Source: an uncultured Bacilli bacterium (lineage in GTDB: Bacteria > Bacillota_I > Bacilli_A > RF39 > UBA660). From it: a DNA stretch of 7,471 bases. A program made the position numbers and the translations under genes. Below are positions 1 to 6,567 of this stretch, in pieces. The stretch lies in NCBI GenBank assembly GCA_934133155.1, contig CAKPAT010000060.1, positions 1 through 7,471 on the forward strand, in the 5' to 3' direction. Positions within the stretch are counted from its first letter, which is position 1; the number at the start of each line of letters is the position of its first letter. A model generated the notes under the pieces. It had not been told where the DNA came from. It made no database searches and saw only the letters and a list, made by a program, of their open reading frames with translations.

Positions 1-976
1 CGTGCCTCTTTCGTACTTTACTGCCATTGGTGTTTCCAGTAAAAAAGGTATATTAATAAAAGGCAGTAATTACTTAGATAATCTAAGTAATGCCCAAAAC
101 ATCATATTTGATAAAACCGGGACAATCACAAACGGCACATTTCAAGTAACTGATATTAAAATCGAAGACGAAAGCTACACTAAAGAAGAAGTTATAAATA
201 TATTGGTTAAAGGAGAAAACCTTTCAAATCACCCAATTGCAAAGTCAATAACAAAGTTAAAAGAAAATATTAGCAGTGAAGATGTCTTTAATTTTGAAGA
301 AATAGAAGGTAAAGGAGTAAAATTTACCTTAAATAACCATCAAATAAGTATTGGAAACAGTAAACTTTGTAATTGTAATTATGACACATTAATTCACCTA
401 AACATAGATGGAAAACACGTTGCATCAATAAAAATTGATGATGGTATCAAACCAAAAGCCAAAGAAACAATTGATTTCTTAAAAAAACAAAATATCAAAA
501 CATACATGTTTACAGGTGACAAAAAAGAAGTGGCACTAAATATAGGTAAAAAAATCGGAATAGACGAGATAGCTTACGAAATGCTCCCAACAAACAAATA
601 TGAAAATTATGAAAAAGTAAGCCAAAACAATAAAACAACAATATTCGTGGGTGACGGGATAAACGACGCTCCAGTCCTAAAAAGAGCTGACATTGGCATA
701 TCAATGGGTGCTATTGGTACAGATTCTGCCATAAACGCCAGCGACATAGTATTAATGAAAGATGATCTAGACAAAATCCCATTAGCTTATAACATCTCTA
801 AATATACTAAAAAAATAATTAAGCAAAACTTAATATTTGCAATAAGCGTAAAAATAACCATTTTACTATTAAGCCTTTTTGGACTTGCCAGTATGTGGCT
901 TGCCGTATTTGCAGACACCGGTGTAACCTTACTTACAATTTTAAATACGTTAAGAATTATTAAAAAATTTAGTTAA
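1..976 (+). CDS. Zn/Cd/Pb-exporting P1B-type ATPase, 3' part (5' end outside window)
   Basis: This is the C-terminal 324 residues of a heavy-metal transporting P-type ATPase that pumps divalent soft metals out of the cytoplasm using ATP. The frame is open to the window edge and starts in VPLSYF, which in the CadA/ZntA family lies a few residues after the membrane CPC motif, so the GTG at 2 is an internal Val and the true start lies upstream. Visible landmarks (residues counted from base 2) are the phosphorylation motif DKTGT at 37-41, the HP dipeptide of the nucleotide-binding domain at 77-78, GKGV at 103-106, TGD at 171-173 and GDGIND at 217-222. The last two membrane helices are at about 270-320. 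Lys284 and Asp305 in these helices are 21 residues apart, matching the Lys/Asp pair of the Zn/Cd/Pb subgroup and arguing against a copper pump. A Cys-x-Cys (123, 125) in the nucleotide-binding domain is unexplained. The metal-binding N-terminus and any regulator are off-window. Confidence 0.92.
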   Translation, partial: VPLSYFTAIGVSSKKGILIKGSNYLDNLSNAQNIIFDKTGTITNGTFQVTDIKIEDESYTKEEVINILVKGENLSNHPIAKSITKLKENISSEDVFNFEEIEGKGVKFTLNNHQISIGNSKLCNCNYDTLIHLNIDGKHVASIKIDDGIKPKAKETIDFLKKQNIKTYMFTGDKKEVALNIGKKIGIDEIAYEMLPTNKYENYEKVSQNNKTTIFVGDGINDAPVLKRADIGISMGAIGTDSAINASDIVLMKDDLDKIPLAYNISKYTKKIIKQNLIFAISVKITILLLSLFGLASMWLAVFADTGVTLLTILNTLRIIKKFS

Positions 977-980
977 AATT

Positions 981-1030
981 ATAAGTTATTGATCAATTTA
1001 AGTATTAAGTGGTCGATAACTTATTTTATT
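981..1030 (+). terminator. Probable intrinsic terminator of the metal ATPase gene
   Basis: Bases 981-995 pair with 1010-1024 over 15 bp without mismatch (two G-T pairs) around a 14-base loop, and a T-rich stretch (TTTATTTT) follows. It starts 4 bases after the ATPase stop codon. The stem is AT-rich and the T tract is interrupted, so termination may be incomplete. Confidence 0.7.
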
Positions 1031-1056
1031 TTAAAAAAATGGAGATTTCTTCTTAC

Positions 1057-1085
1057 TTTTTTTTAAATAAAAAATTTGCTATAAT
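1057..1085 (+). promoter_or_regulatory. Extended -10 promoter of the assT-dagK operon
   Basis: A perfect TATAAT at 1080-1085 is preceded directly by TGC, giving an extended -10 element. The -35 region is weak: a T run at 1057-1062 stands at 17-bp spacing. The predicted start near 1092 leaves a leader of about 16 bases, with the Shine-Dalgarno AAAGGAG at 1095-1101, six bases before the ATG. Expression would depend mainly on the -10 element. Confidence 0.7.
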
Positions 1086-1107
1086 ATTAATATAAAAGGA
1101 GATTGCT

Positions 1108-3042
1108 ATGACTAAAAAAAATAAAATAATCTTAATAATCGTAATCATTTTACTTACTATCATTGCACTTTTTAGACTTCATTGCTATTTAAATGAAGGA
1201 AAAGAAGAGCTTTTATATGATTATACATTAACAGAAAAACAAGAAGACTATGAAAAAGAATTTAATGCTGAAAAATACACCTTTGAAAATATGAAAGTAG
1301 TGCTAAACCCTTATAAAATATCACCACTTACCGCATTAATTATGTTCAAAACAGAAGAAAAAGAAAAAGTGACAATAAAAATAAACGGTAAAGACGATTT
1401 AACCACTTACACCCATACATTTGACGAGGAAAAAGTTCACTATATTCCAGTATATGGTTTATATCCAGACAAAGAAAACGAAATTACTATAACCTGCGGT
1501 GATAAACAAAAAACAATTAAAATTCAAACAGAAAAACTACCAGATGATTTTATCTTACCTGAAAAAGTTATTAAAAGCCAAGATAAGCTGACAAATGATT
1601 TATATTTTTATACACCATCAAGTAAAGGCTATACATGTGCATATGACACAAATGGTGATGTCAGATGGTATCTAACAGAAACAGCTATATGGGAAATGAA
1701 TAGATTAAAAAATGGACACTTACTTTTAAGCACTGAAAGACTAGTCAACACCCCTTATTACACAACAGGTCTATACGAGATGGATATGCTTGGAAAAATA
1801 TATACTGAATATAGTCTAAAAGGTGGTTACCACCATGACTACTACGAAATGGAAGATGGTAATCTTATAGTTGCCAGCAATGACTTTGACGGCGGAACTG
1901 TTGAAGATTATGTAGTCCTTTTAGATAGAAAAACTGGAAAAATAATTAAAAGATTTGACTTAAAAAACATATTGCCAACCGATGAAGGAAAAAGTGAAAA
2001 CTGGATAGAGTATGATTGGTTTCATAATAATTCCGTATGGTATGACAAAAACACAAATTCCATATTATTATCTGGTCGTCACCAAGATATAGTTGTAAAT
2101 ATTGATTTTAAAACTGGAAAACTAAACTGGATATTAGGCGATAGTGAAGGTTTTAGTGAAAAATACCAAAAATACTTCTTGAAAAAAGGTCCAAACACCG
2201 AATGGCAATATAGTCAGCATGCGGCCATGATACTTCCAAATGGCGATGTATTCTTATTTGATAATGGTAACAATAAATCAAAAAATAAAGAAAACTATGT
2301 ATCAGCTGAAAACAGTTATTCAAGAGGTGTCATTTATCACATAGATAAAGAAAATATGACAGCTACTCAAGTATTTGAATACGGGAAAAAAAGAGGAAGT
2401 TCATTTTACTCACCATACATATCTGATGTTGATTATCTAGGGGAAAATCACTACATAATTCACTCTGGCGGAATATCATACAAAAATGGTGTAATTCAAA
2501 ATCAACCAGCCGGAATAGCTGGAGCGGATGAATTAAAAAGTGACACCGTAGAACTATTAGATGGCGAAGTAATATTTGAACTAGTATTAAAAACTAACAA
2601 TTACCGCGTAGAAAAAATGAGCTTATATGAAGGAACATTTTCTCTAGGAAAAGCAGAGTCTCTTGGAAGTCTAGGCGTCACCGAAAGTGACCAAATAAAA
2701 TTTACACCATTTCCAAAAACAAATCAAATAGATGAAAACTATAAAAAACATAATATACAAATAAAAGAAGAAAAAGATAGGCTGAAAATTACCGGAACAT
2801 TCAAAAAAGGAAAAATTATTAATATAATTTTATATAAAGACATGATGGAAAATATTTATAATATGCGTATCAGTAAAACCCCTTACACTGCCCTTTGCGT
2901 TGACTTAGACACGGATAAAGAAACAGACGGAAATATAACCGTTACCAAATACATAAATAAAAAGGGATTAATCGGAAAGTACACAATCTTTATTGAAATA
3001 GACGGTAAAATATATAATACAAATTACTATTTGGAGGCCTAA
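1108..3042 (+). CDS. assT: Membrane-anchored aryl-sulfate sulfotransferase (AssT-like)
   Basis: This 644-residue protein resembles PAPS-independent arylsulfate sulfotransferases, which move sulfate from one phenolic sulfate ester to another phenol through a sulfo-histidine. Residues 1-5 are basic and 7-22 are a hydrophobic helix without a clear cleavage site, so it is probably anchored outside the membrane. Residues of about 60-145 look like the Ig-like N-terminal domain of the family, followed by the beta-propeller with repeated YDxxGDVRWYL, LDRKTGKIIKRFDL and IDFKTGKLNWILGD blades. Candidate catalytic residues are His242/243 (GYHHD), His306 (WFHN), Arg324 (SGRHQD) and His371 (SQHA). The 18-residue His306-Arg324 gap equals that of the E. 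coli active-site pair. The four Cys (26, 130, 177, 597) are scattered, so the disulfide seen in E. coli AssT is probably absent. It is the first gene of an operon with a lipid kinase. The start is set by the AAAGGAG site. The family is fairly sure; the physiological substrate is unknown. Confidence 0.85.
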   Translation: MTKKNKIILIIVIILLTIIALFRLHCYLNEGKEELLYDYTLTEKQEDYEKEFNAEKYTFENMKVVLNPYKISPLTALIMFKTEEKEKVTIKINGKDDLTTYTHTFDEEKVHYIPVYGLYPDKENEITITCGDKQKTIKIQTEKLPDDFILPEKVIKSQDKLTNDLYFYTPSSKGYTCAYDTNGDVRWYLTETAIWEMNRLKNGHLLLSTERLVNTPYYTTGLYEMDMLGKIYTEYSLKGGYHHDYYEMEDGNLIVASNDFDGGTVEDYVVLLDRKTGKIIKRFDLKNILPTDEGKSENWIEYDWFHNNSVWYDKNTNSILLSGRHQDIVVNIDFKTGKLNWILGDSEGFSEKYQKYFLKKGPNTEWQYSQHAAMILPNGDVFLFDNGNNKSKNKENYVSAENSYSRGVIYHIDKENMTATQVFEYGKKRGSSFYSPYISDVDYLGENHYIIHSGGISYKNGVIQNQPAGIAGADELKSDTVELLDGEVIFELVLKTNNYRVEKMSLYEGTFSLGKAESLGSLGVTESDQIKFTPFPKTNQIDENYKKHNIQIKEEKDRLKITGTFKKGKIINIILYKDMMENIYNMRISKTPYTALCVDLDTDKETDGNITVTKYINKKGLIGKYTIFIEIDGKIYNTNYYLEA

Positions 3043-3044
3043 AA

Positions 3045-3968
3045 ATGAAAATAAATGTACTATATAACCCAAAAGCATCTGGAATGAATGCGGAAGTATT
3101 AGAAAAAGTAAGAAAAGAATTACAAATAGTAGGGGAAGTAACCTTAAAAGAAAGCACATATAAAGGGCATATCATAGACTTAATCAAAGAAAGCAATGAA
3201 ACATCTGACTGGATAATCACATTAGGTGGTGATGGAACATTTGGCGAAGCATTTAAAGGCCTAGACGATGTAACGCAAAAAGCAAACTATACCCATATAT
3301 CAATGGGTACAGCTAACGACACAGCACATAACTTTAATCTTGCTCCAGGCAATATCGATAAATCATTAGAGCTTTTAAAAAAAGCAGAAGAAACTGATGT
3401 TGACATGATAAGCGTAAATGATATACCATTTGGATACGTATCTGCCTTAGGAGCATTTTCTAAAGTAACCTATAGCACACCTGCATACTTAAAAAAAACT
3501 CTGGGAAAATTTGGCTACTACTTATTTTCCGGAATATCATGCCTAAGCGAAGTTCCAAACTTATTTAACCCTATGCAAATAAGATATTCCAAAAATGGTG
3601 AAATTATCTACACCAAAGCCTTAACAACAATCGTATCCAACACAACCACCTTTGGCGGTTTCAAACTATACCCAAGTGCTAAAATAAACGATGGCTTATT
3701 TGAAGTAACCATATTAAAATCACTTCCAATAGGTAAAATGAACCAAATACTTCCAGAACTAATGGAAAATGGTGCACAAAATTTTGACATTGCCTCATAC
3801 CCTGAAAACCTAGATACATTTCAAACTGACTATCTAGAAATATCTTCAGATAGCTTTAAAGAAAAAGAAAGTTTAAATCATGATGGTGACGAATGTCAAA
3901 TACCATTAGAAGATGACAAATTAACATATAAAGTAAAGAAAAAACTAAAAATGCTTTTACCAAGATAA
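3045..3968 (+). CDS. Diacylglycerol kinase-type lipid kinase (DagK/YegS family)
   Basis: This 307-residue protein is a normal-length member of the bacterial lipid kinase family that uses ATP to phosphorylate diacylglycerol or a related lipid at the inner face of the membrane. The catalytic N-terminal domain begins with the typical NVLYNPKAS strand-turn and carries the ATP-binding GGDGT at 61-65 and GTAND at 88-92. The C-terminal domain has FGGFKLYPSAKINDGLFEV (203-221). Its NHDGDE (278-283) corresponds to the usual DGE-type catalytic-base motif with Glu replaced by Asp (Asp280-Gly-Asp282). No transmembrane helix or signal is seen, as usual for these peripheral enzymes. The gene starts 2 bp after assT, and its Shine-Dalgarno GGAGG (3033-3037) lies inside the last codons of assT, so co-transcription and coupled translation are likely. 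Lipid specificity cannot be read from sequence. It could serve phosphatidic acid recycling, as DgkB does in Bacillus-type cells, or a lipid linked to its operon partner. Confidence 0.9.
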   Translation: MKINVLYNPKASGMNAEVLEKVRKELQIVGEVTLKESTYKGHIIDLIKESNETSDWIITLGGDGTFGEAFKGLDDVTQKANYTHISMGTANDTAHNFNLAPGNIDKSLELLKKAEETDVDMISVNDIPFGYVSALGAFSKVTYSTPAYLKKTLGKFGYYLFSGISCLSEVPNLFNPMQIRYSKNGEIIYTKALTTIVSNTTTFGGFKLYPSAKINDGLFEVTILKSLPIGKMNQILPELMENGAQNFDIASYPENLDTFQTDYLEISSDSFKEKESLNHDGDECQIPLEDDKLTYKVKKKLKMLLPR

Positions 3969-3974
3969 ACATTA

Positions 3975-4003
3975 TAGACCTCTCTTACACTAAAACATAT
4001 AAA
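3975..4003 (+). promoter_or_regulatory. Candidate promoter of the GH25 lysozyme gene, inside the terminator
   Basis: TAGACC (3975-3980, four of six -35 positions) and TATAAA (3998-4003, five of six -10 positions) are separated by exactly 17 bp. Initiation near 4010 would begin the transcript at the Shine-Dalgarno and leave out the left arm of the terminator hairpin, freeing the RBS. The -35 is imperfect and AT-rich sequence yields chance matches, so this is a moderate call. Confidence 0.5.
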
Positions 4004-4022
4004 GTAGTAAGGAGGTTTTTTT
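3978..4022 (+). terminator. Intrinsic terminator of the assT-dagK operon, overlapping the next gene's RBS
   Basis: ACCTC-T-CTTAC (3978-3988) pairs with GTAAGGAGGT (4007-4016) as ten base pairs with one bulged T, followed by seven T (4016-4022). This is a standard intrinsic terminator 9 bases after the dagK stop. The 3' arm contains AAGGAGG (4009-4015), which is also the Shine-Dalgarno of the lysozyme gene, and the T tract is its spacer to the ATG at 4023. Confidence 0.85.
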
Positions 4023-4958
4023 ATGATATATAAAGGAATAGATGTTTCAAAATACCAAGGAGACATCAAATTTAATGAACTAAAAGATATAGACTTTGCC
4101 ATAATAAGAATAGGGTATGGAATGTATGAAAACCAAAAAGATCCTAAATTTGAAGCTAACTATCAAGGCTTTACAAGCAAAAATATCAAAGTCGGAATAT
4201 ACCACTACTCATATGCTAAAAACCAAAATGAAGCCTTAAAAGAAGCTGAACTAGTGTTAAAATGGCTTAATCAAAGAAAACTAGATCTGCCAGTATATAT
4301 AGACATTGAAGATAAAAGCCAAATAAACCTAGGCAAACAAACACTCACCAGCATATGTCAAACTTTTTGTGAAAAAATAAAACAAAACGGCTATGAAGCA
4401 GGAGTGTACTCCTATAAATACTTTTTAACAAATTACTTAGATCAAAATAAACTATCAAACTATAGCATATGGGTAGCCCAGTATAATAAAGAAAATACCT
4501 ACACCGGTAAATATGATATGTGGCAGTATACCTCAAAAGGAAAAGTAGAAGGAATAAACGGTAATGTAGATTTAAATTTATTATATAATGAGTTACAGGC
4601 TAAAAATGACTTACCAGATTTAAGTTTTTATAGAGGAGTATCAATAGTAGACGCCTTAAAAGAAGCCGGATATGATAGCTCATTTGAAAGCAGAAAAAAT
4701 TTATATGAGCGCCTAGGCTATAAAGATACCTACCAAGGAACAAGTACTCAAAACTTAAATATTTTAAACAAATTAAAAGGAAATAAAACCTACCAAGGCA
4801 CATCTATAATAGATGCATTAAAATCCATCAATATTGATAGCTCATTTCAAAATAGAAAAAAAATAGCCTTAAAAAACGGCATAAGAAATTATAAAGGAAC
4901 AAGTATTCAAAATACAAAATTACTAAAACTATTTAAAAGTGGTAACTTAAAAATTTAA
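4023..4958 (+). CDS. GH25 lysozyme (N-acetylmuramidase) with two C-terminal repeats
   Basis: This 311-residue protein is a glycoside hydrolase family 25 muramidase, which cuts the MurNAc-GlcNAc bond of peptidoglycan. The catalytic domain (1 to about 190) shows GIDVSKYQG at 5-13, IGYGMYE around 30-36, YHYSYA at 60-65, the DxE active-site strand IDIED at 93-97 (Asp94, Glu96), and the closing MWQYTS...GINGNVDLN at 166-185. The tail holds two units of about 50 residues (203-252 and 257-306), roughly half identical. Each opens with YxGxSIxDALK, continues with DSSFxxRK and has a second YxGTSxQN half. Such tails occur in clostridial and phage wall hydrolases and probably bind the cell wall. There is no signal peptide or anchor, so export would need a holin, lysis or a non-classical route. 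The start is fixed by AAGGAGG seven bases upstream. It may be a captured phage endolysin or a cell-lytic autolysin; no other phage gene is nearby. Confidence 0.93.
   Translation: MIYKGIDVSKYQGDIKFNELKDIDFAIIRIGYGMYENQKDPKFEANYQGFTSKNIKVGIYHYSYAKNQNEALKEAELVLKWLNQRKLDLPVYIDIEDKSQINLGKQTLTSICQTFCEKIKQNGYEAGVYSYKYFLTNYLDQNKLSNYSIWVAQYNKENTYTGKYDMWQYTSKGKVEGINGNVDLNLLYNELQAKNDLPDLSFYRGVSIVDALKEAGYDSSFESRKNLYERLGYKDTYQGTSTQNLNILNKLKGNKTYQGTSIIDALKSINIDSSFQNRKKIALKNGIRNYKGTSIQNTKLLKLFKSGNLKI
4626..4940 (+). repeat. Tandem cell-wall-binding-type repeats inside the lysozyme gene
   Basis: The coding sequence for residues 203-252 and 257-306 forms two direct repeats at protein level. YRGVS, YQGTS, YQGTS and YKGTS recur at residues 203, 237, 257 and 290, giving alternating steps of about 34 and 20 residues. 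Each unit is therefore itself made of two related halves. The units have diverged in DNA and are not a recent duplication. Confidence 0.75.
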
Positions 4959-5072
4959 TAAATACATATAAAAGTATATAATATTATCAAACATAAAAAA
5001 CTATGCTCTTATGCAAATAAAACACTTAATACAAAAGCAATAATGAAATTATAGAACTTGGAGGAAAAAGTA

Positions 5073-5105
5073 TTGAACAAAGATTTAATAGAAGAACTTA
5101 TTTAA
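5073..5105 (+). pseudogene. Possible decayed mini-gene or leader ORF (10 codons, TTG start)
   Basis: A full GGAGG (5060-5064) stands eight bases before a TTG that opens MNKDLIEELI and stops at TAA 5103-5105. The same frame reopens after the stop for 23 codons (beginning IFHLNKFYIAK) until TAA at 5175-5177, overlapping the promoter of the next gene. The strong Shine-Dalgarno without a long frame suggests either the remnant of a small gene with a stop mutation or a short translated leader. No family is recognised, and chance occurrence in such AT-rich DNA is possible. Confidence 0.3.
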
Positions 5106-5127
5106 ATTTTTCATTTAAATAAATTTT
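5098..5127 (+). terminator. AT-only perfect hairpin, possible weak terminator
   Basis: TTATTTAAAT (5098-5107) and ATTTAAATAA (5113-5122) form a perfect 10-bp stem with a five-base loop, followed by ATTTT. It overlaps the stop codon of the mini-ORF. With no G-C pair it would be weak as a terminator. It could equally reflect the base composition. Confidence 0.35.
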
Positions 5128-5141
5128 ACATAGCCAAACAA

Positions 5142-5170
5142 TTTACTTCTTTTGAAAATCAATGTACAAT
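5142..5170 (+). promoter_or_regulatory. Candidate promoter of the 119-residue unknown gene
   Basis: TTTACT (5142-5147) and TACAAT (5165-5170) are spaced by 17 bp. Initiation near 5177 leaves about 15 bases before the ATG at 5192. The earlier in-frame ATG at 5162 would lie within this promoter and has no Shine-Dalgarno. Confidence 0.5.
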
Positions 5171-5191
5171 ACAATAAAAGAAAGGAAAATT

Positions 5192-5551
5192 ATGGAAGAA
5201 AAAAATAGCGATAATTTTTTAAATAATTTGAAATATTTACTGACAAACTTAGAAAAAGATATATCAAAAGCAGATAACTTAGAAGATAAAATTTACTTCG
5301 AAATGACTAAAGGCGAAATACAAAAAGCTTTAAAATACATTTATGAAAGTATAAAAAATTGGAAAAAACAATATAATGAGAAAAAATACGAAGCAATTAT
5401 AAGTAAATTTAATGAGATAAATTCTCTTACATCATTGCTTGAATTTTGCCTAGCAGATTATGAAAGTGAATTTCATATGGACGGTATATCATATTCAGTA
5501 TTTCAAATGGACAAAGATTTATCCAATATTGCAAAACTGTCTTTACACTAA
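5192..5551 (+). CDS. Hypothetical helical protein, family not recognised
   Basis: This 119-residue acidic/basic protein belongs to no family I recognise. It is predicted to be largely alpha-helical and cytoplasmic: residues 8-30 and 33-75 have heptad-like Leu/Ile/Tyr spacing among Lys and Glu, suggesting helical hairpins or a coiled coil. The C-terminal part (about 76-119) is more hydrophobic, with one Cys (86). There is no signal peptide, membrane helix or obvious catalytic motif. The start at 5192 is chosen because AAAGGA (5181-5186) lies five bases upstream. The upstream in-frame ATG at 5162 lacks a ribosome site and overlaps a promoter; using it would add ten residues. The gene is 24% GC by direct count (86 of 360), below the roughly 30% seen in sampled stretches of the neighbouring add gene, and it uses few C-ending codons, which hints at a different origin. 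It has no terminator before add and may read into it. Confidence 0.65.
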   Translation: MEEKNSDNFLNNLKYLLTNLEKDISKADNLEDKIYFEMTKGEIQKALKYIYESIKNWKKQYNEKKYEAIISKFNEINSLTSLLEFCLADYESEFHMDGISYSVFQMDKDLSNIAKLSLH

Positions 5552-5570
5552 AAATTATAACAAGTATAAT
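5542..5570 (+). promoter_or_regulatory. Near-consensus sigma-A promoter of add
   Basis: TTTACA (5542-5547, five of six) and a perfect TATAAT (5565-5570) are 17 bp apart. The -35 lies in the last codons of the preceding gene. Initiation near G5577 would put the transcript start directly on the GGTGAT ribosome site, with a leader of about ten bases. It is one of the best promoter matches in the window. Confidence 0.8.
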
Positions 5571-5586
5571 AAAACTGGTGATAAAG

Positions 5587-6543
5587 ATGATAGAAGAAAT
5601 AAAAAATATGCCTAAAGTGCACCTTCACATCCATTTAGATGGCTCAGTACCTTTAAAAACAGCGTCAAAACTTTCAGGGTTAAAAGAAGATACATTAAAA
5701 GAAAAAATGGTAGCCAAAGATAAATGCTTAGATTTAACCGAATACTTAACAAAATTTTCTTTTCCAATAAGTTTAATGCAAACAAAAGAAAACCTAAAAC
5801 AAATAGCAAATGACTTAGCCGAAGAGCTCGATAAAGAAAATGTAATATATTCCGAAATACGTTTTGCACCAATGTTTCACACTCAAAACCTCACATATGA
5901 CGAAGTAATCACATCAGTACTGGATGGCCTGAAAGGACACAAAGTTATAACAAACCTAATTTTATGTTTAATGAGAGGTGCTAAAGATAGTGATAACGAA
6001 AATACCTTAAAATATGCCGAAAAATATTTAAATAAAGGTGTATGTGCCATAGATTTAGCTGGTGACGAAAAAAAATATCCATTTGATAAATATGCCAAAT
6101 TCTTTGAAAAAGCTAAAAAACTAAATATCCCATTCACCATTCACGCTGGTGAAGCAGCAGGACCAGAAGAAGTAGAAAAAGCTGTAAAAGCAGGTGCCAA
6201 AAGAATAGGCCATGGAATAAATAGCATATATAATGAAAAATTACTTTTAAAACTAAAACAAGAAAAAATACTTTTAGAAATATGCCCAACAAGTAATGTC
6301 CAAACAAACACTGTAAAATCTTACAGCACCCACCCAATAAAAAAATTATATGAAAAAGGTATATACCTAAACATCAACACCGATAATAACACCGTAAGTA
6401 ACATTACTTTAACAGAAGAATATATCAAATTATACCAAATATTTAACTTCACCATAGAAGATTTTAAAAAAATGAACAGCATGGCACTAGAAAAATCGTT
6501 TATCAAAGCAGAAATAAAAGAAAAATTAAAAAAATGCATATAA
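5587..6543 (+). CDS. add: Adenosine deaminase
   Basis: This 318-residue zinc enzyme hydrolyses adenosine or deoxyadenosine to inosine or deoxyinosine and ammonia in purine salvage, in the cytoplasm. The length is normal for the family. Zinc and catalytic residues are visible: His14 and His16 in HLHIHLDGS, His186 and Glu189 in TIHAGEAAG, His209 in RIGHGI and Asp266 in INTDNNTVS. SEIRFAP (89-95) and CPTSN (233-237) are further family blocks. The residue after the catalytic Asp is Asn rather than the Asp of mammalian and E. coli enzymes; this TDN form is common in Firmicutes members and is not a defect. The ATG at 5587 is preferred because GGTGAT (5577-5582), complementary to the 16S tail, sits five bases upstream. 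The in-frame GTG at 5578 overlaps that site and would add three residues. It has its own promoter and converges on the minus-strand hydrolase. Confidence 0.95.
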   Translation: MIEEIKNMPKVHLHIHLDGSVPLKTASKLSGLKEDTLKEKMVAKDKCLDLTEYLTKFSFPISLMQTKENLKQIANDLAEELDKENVIYSEIRFAPMFHTQNLTYDEVITSVLDGLKGHKVITNLILCLMRGAKDSDNENTLKYAEKYLNKGVCAIDLAGDEKKYPFDKYAKFFEKAKKLNIPFTIHAGEAAGPEEVEKAVKAGAKRIGHGINSIYNEKLLLKLKQEKILLEICPTSNVQTNTVKSYSTHPIKKLYEKGIYLNINTDNNTVSNITLTEEYIKLYQIFNFTIEDFKKMNSMALEKSFIKAEIKEKLKKCI

Positions 6544-6567
6544 AAAAGTTCCTAAATGGAGCTTTTT
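6542..6567. terminator. Bidirectional terminator between convergent add and the PLC-like gene
   Basis: AAAAAGTTCC (6543-6552) pairs with GGAGCTTTTT (6558-6567) over 10 bp (one G-T pair) around a five-base loop. Read on the plus strand it ends in five T, and on the minus strand in six. The hairpin begins in the last base of the add stop codon and also covers the minus-strand TAG (6554-6552), so both genes end in it. Confidence 0.85.

Larger units (their letters stand above)
4959..5191 (+). other. AT-rich intergenic stretch with a weak promoter-like site
   Basis: This non-coding stretch between the lysozyme and the next gene has no clear terminator for the lysozyme. A TATAAT at 4977-4982 has only a poor -35 (TTTAAT, 4954-4959) at 17-bp spacing. 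The stretch also contains the mini-ORF, the AT-only hairpin and the promoter described separately. I see no tRNA or known riboswitch fold in the rest. Confidence 0.5.

Noticed and set aside
2..4. GTG as start codon of the ATPase frame
   Set aside because: The frame is open to the window edge and the first residues match the interior of the CadA/ZntA membrane region just after the CPC motif, so this is a truncated gene, not a start.
5162..5191. Earlier ATG for the 119-residue protein
   Set aside because: There is no Shine-Dalgarno before it and it falls inside a promoter-like element, while the ATG at 5192 has AAAGGA at good spacing.
4023..5577. Prophage or phage lysis cassette around the lysozyme
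   Set aside because: No holin, structural, integrase or replication gene is visible next to it, and the neighbours are ordinary metabolic genes.
5578..5580. GTG start, possibly leaderless, for add
   Set aside because: The GTG lies within GGTGAT, which serves better as ribosome site for the ATG at 5587. A leaderless start is possible only if the mapped transcript begins exactly at 5578.
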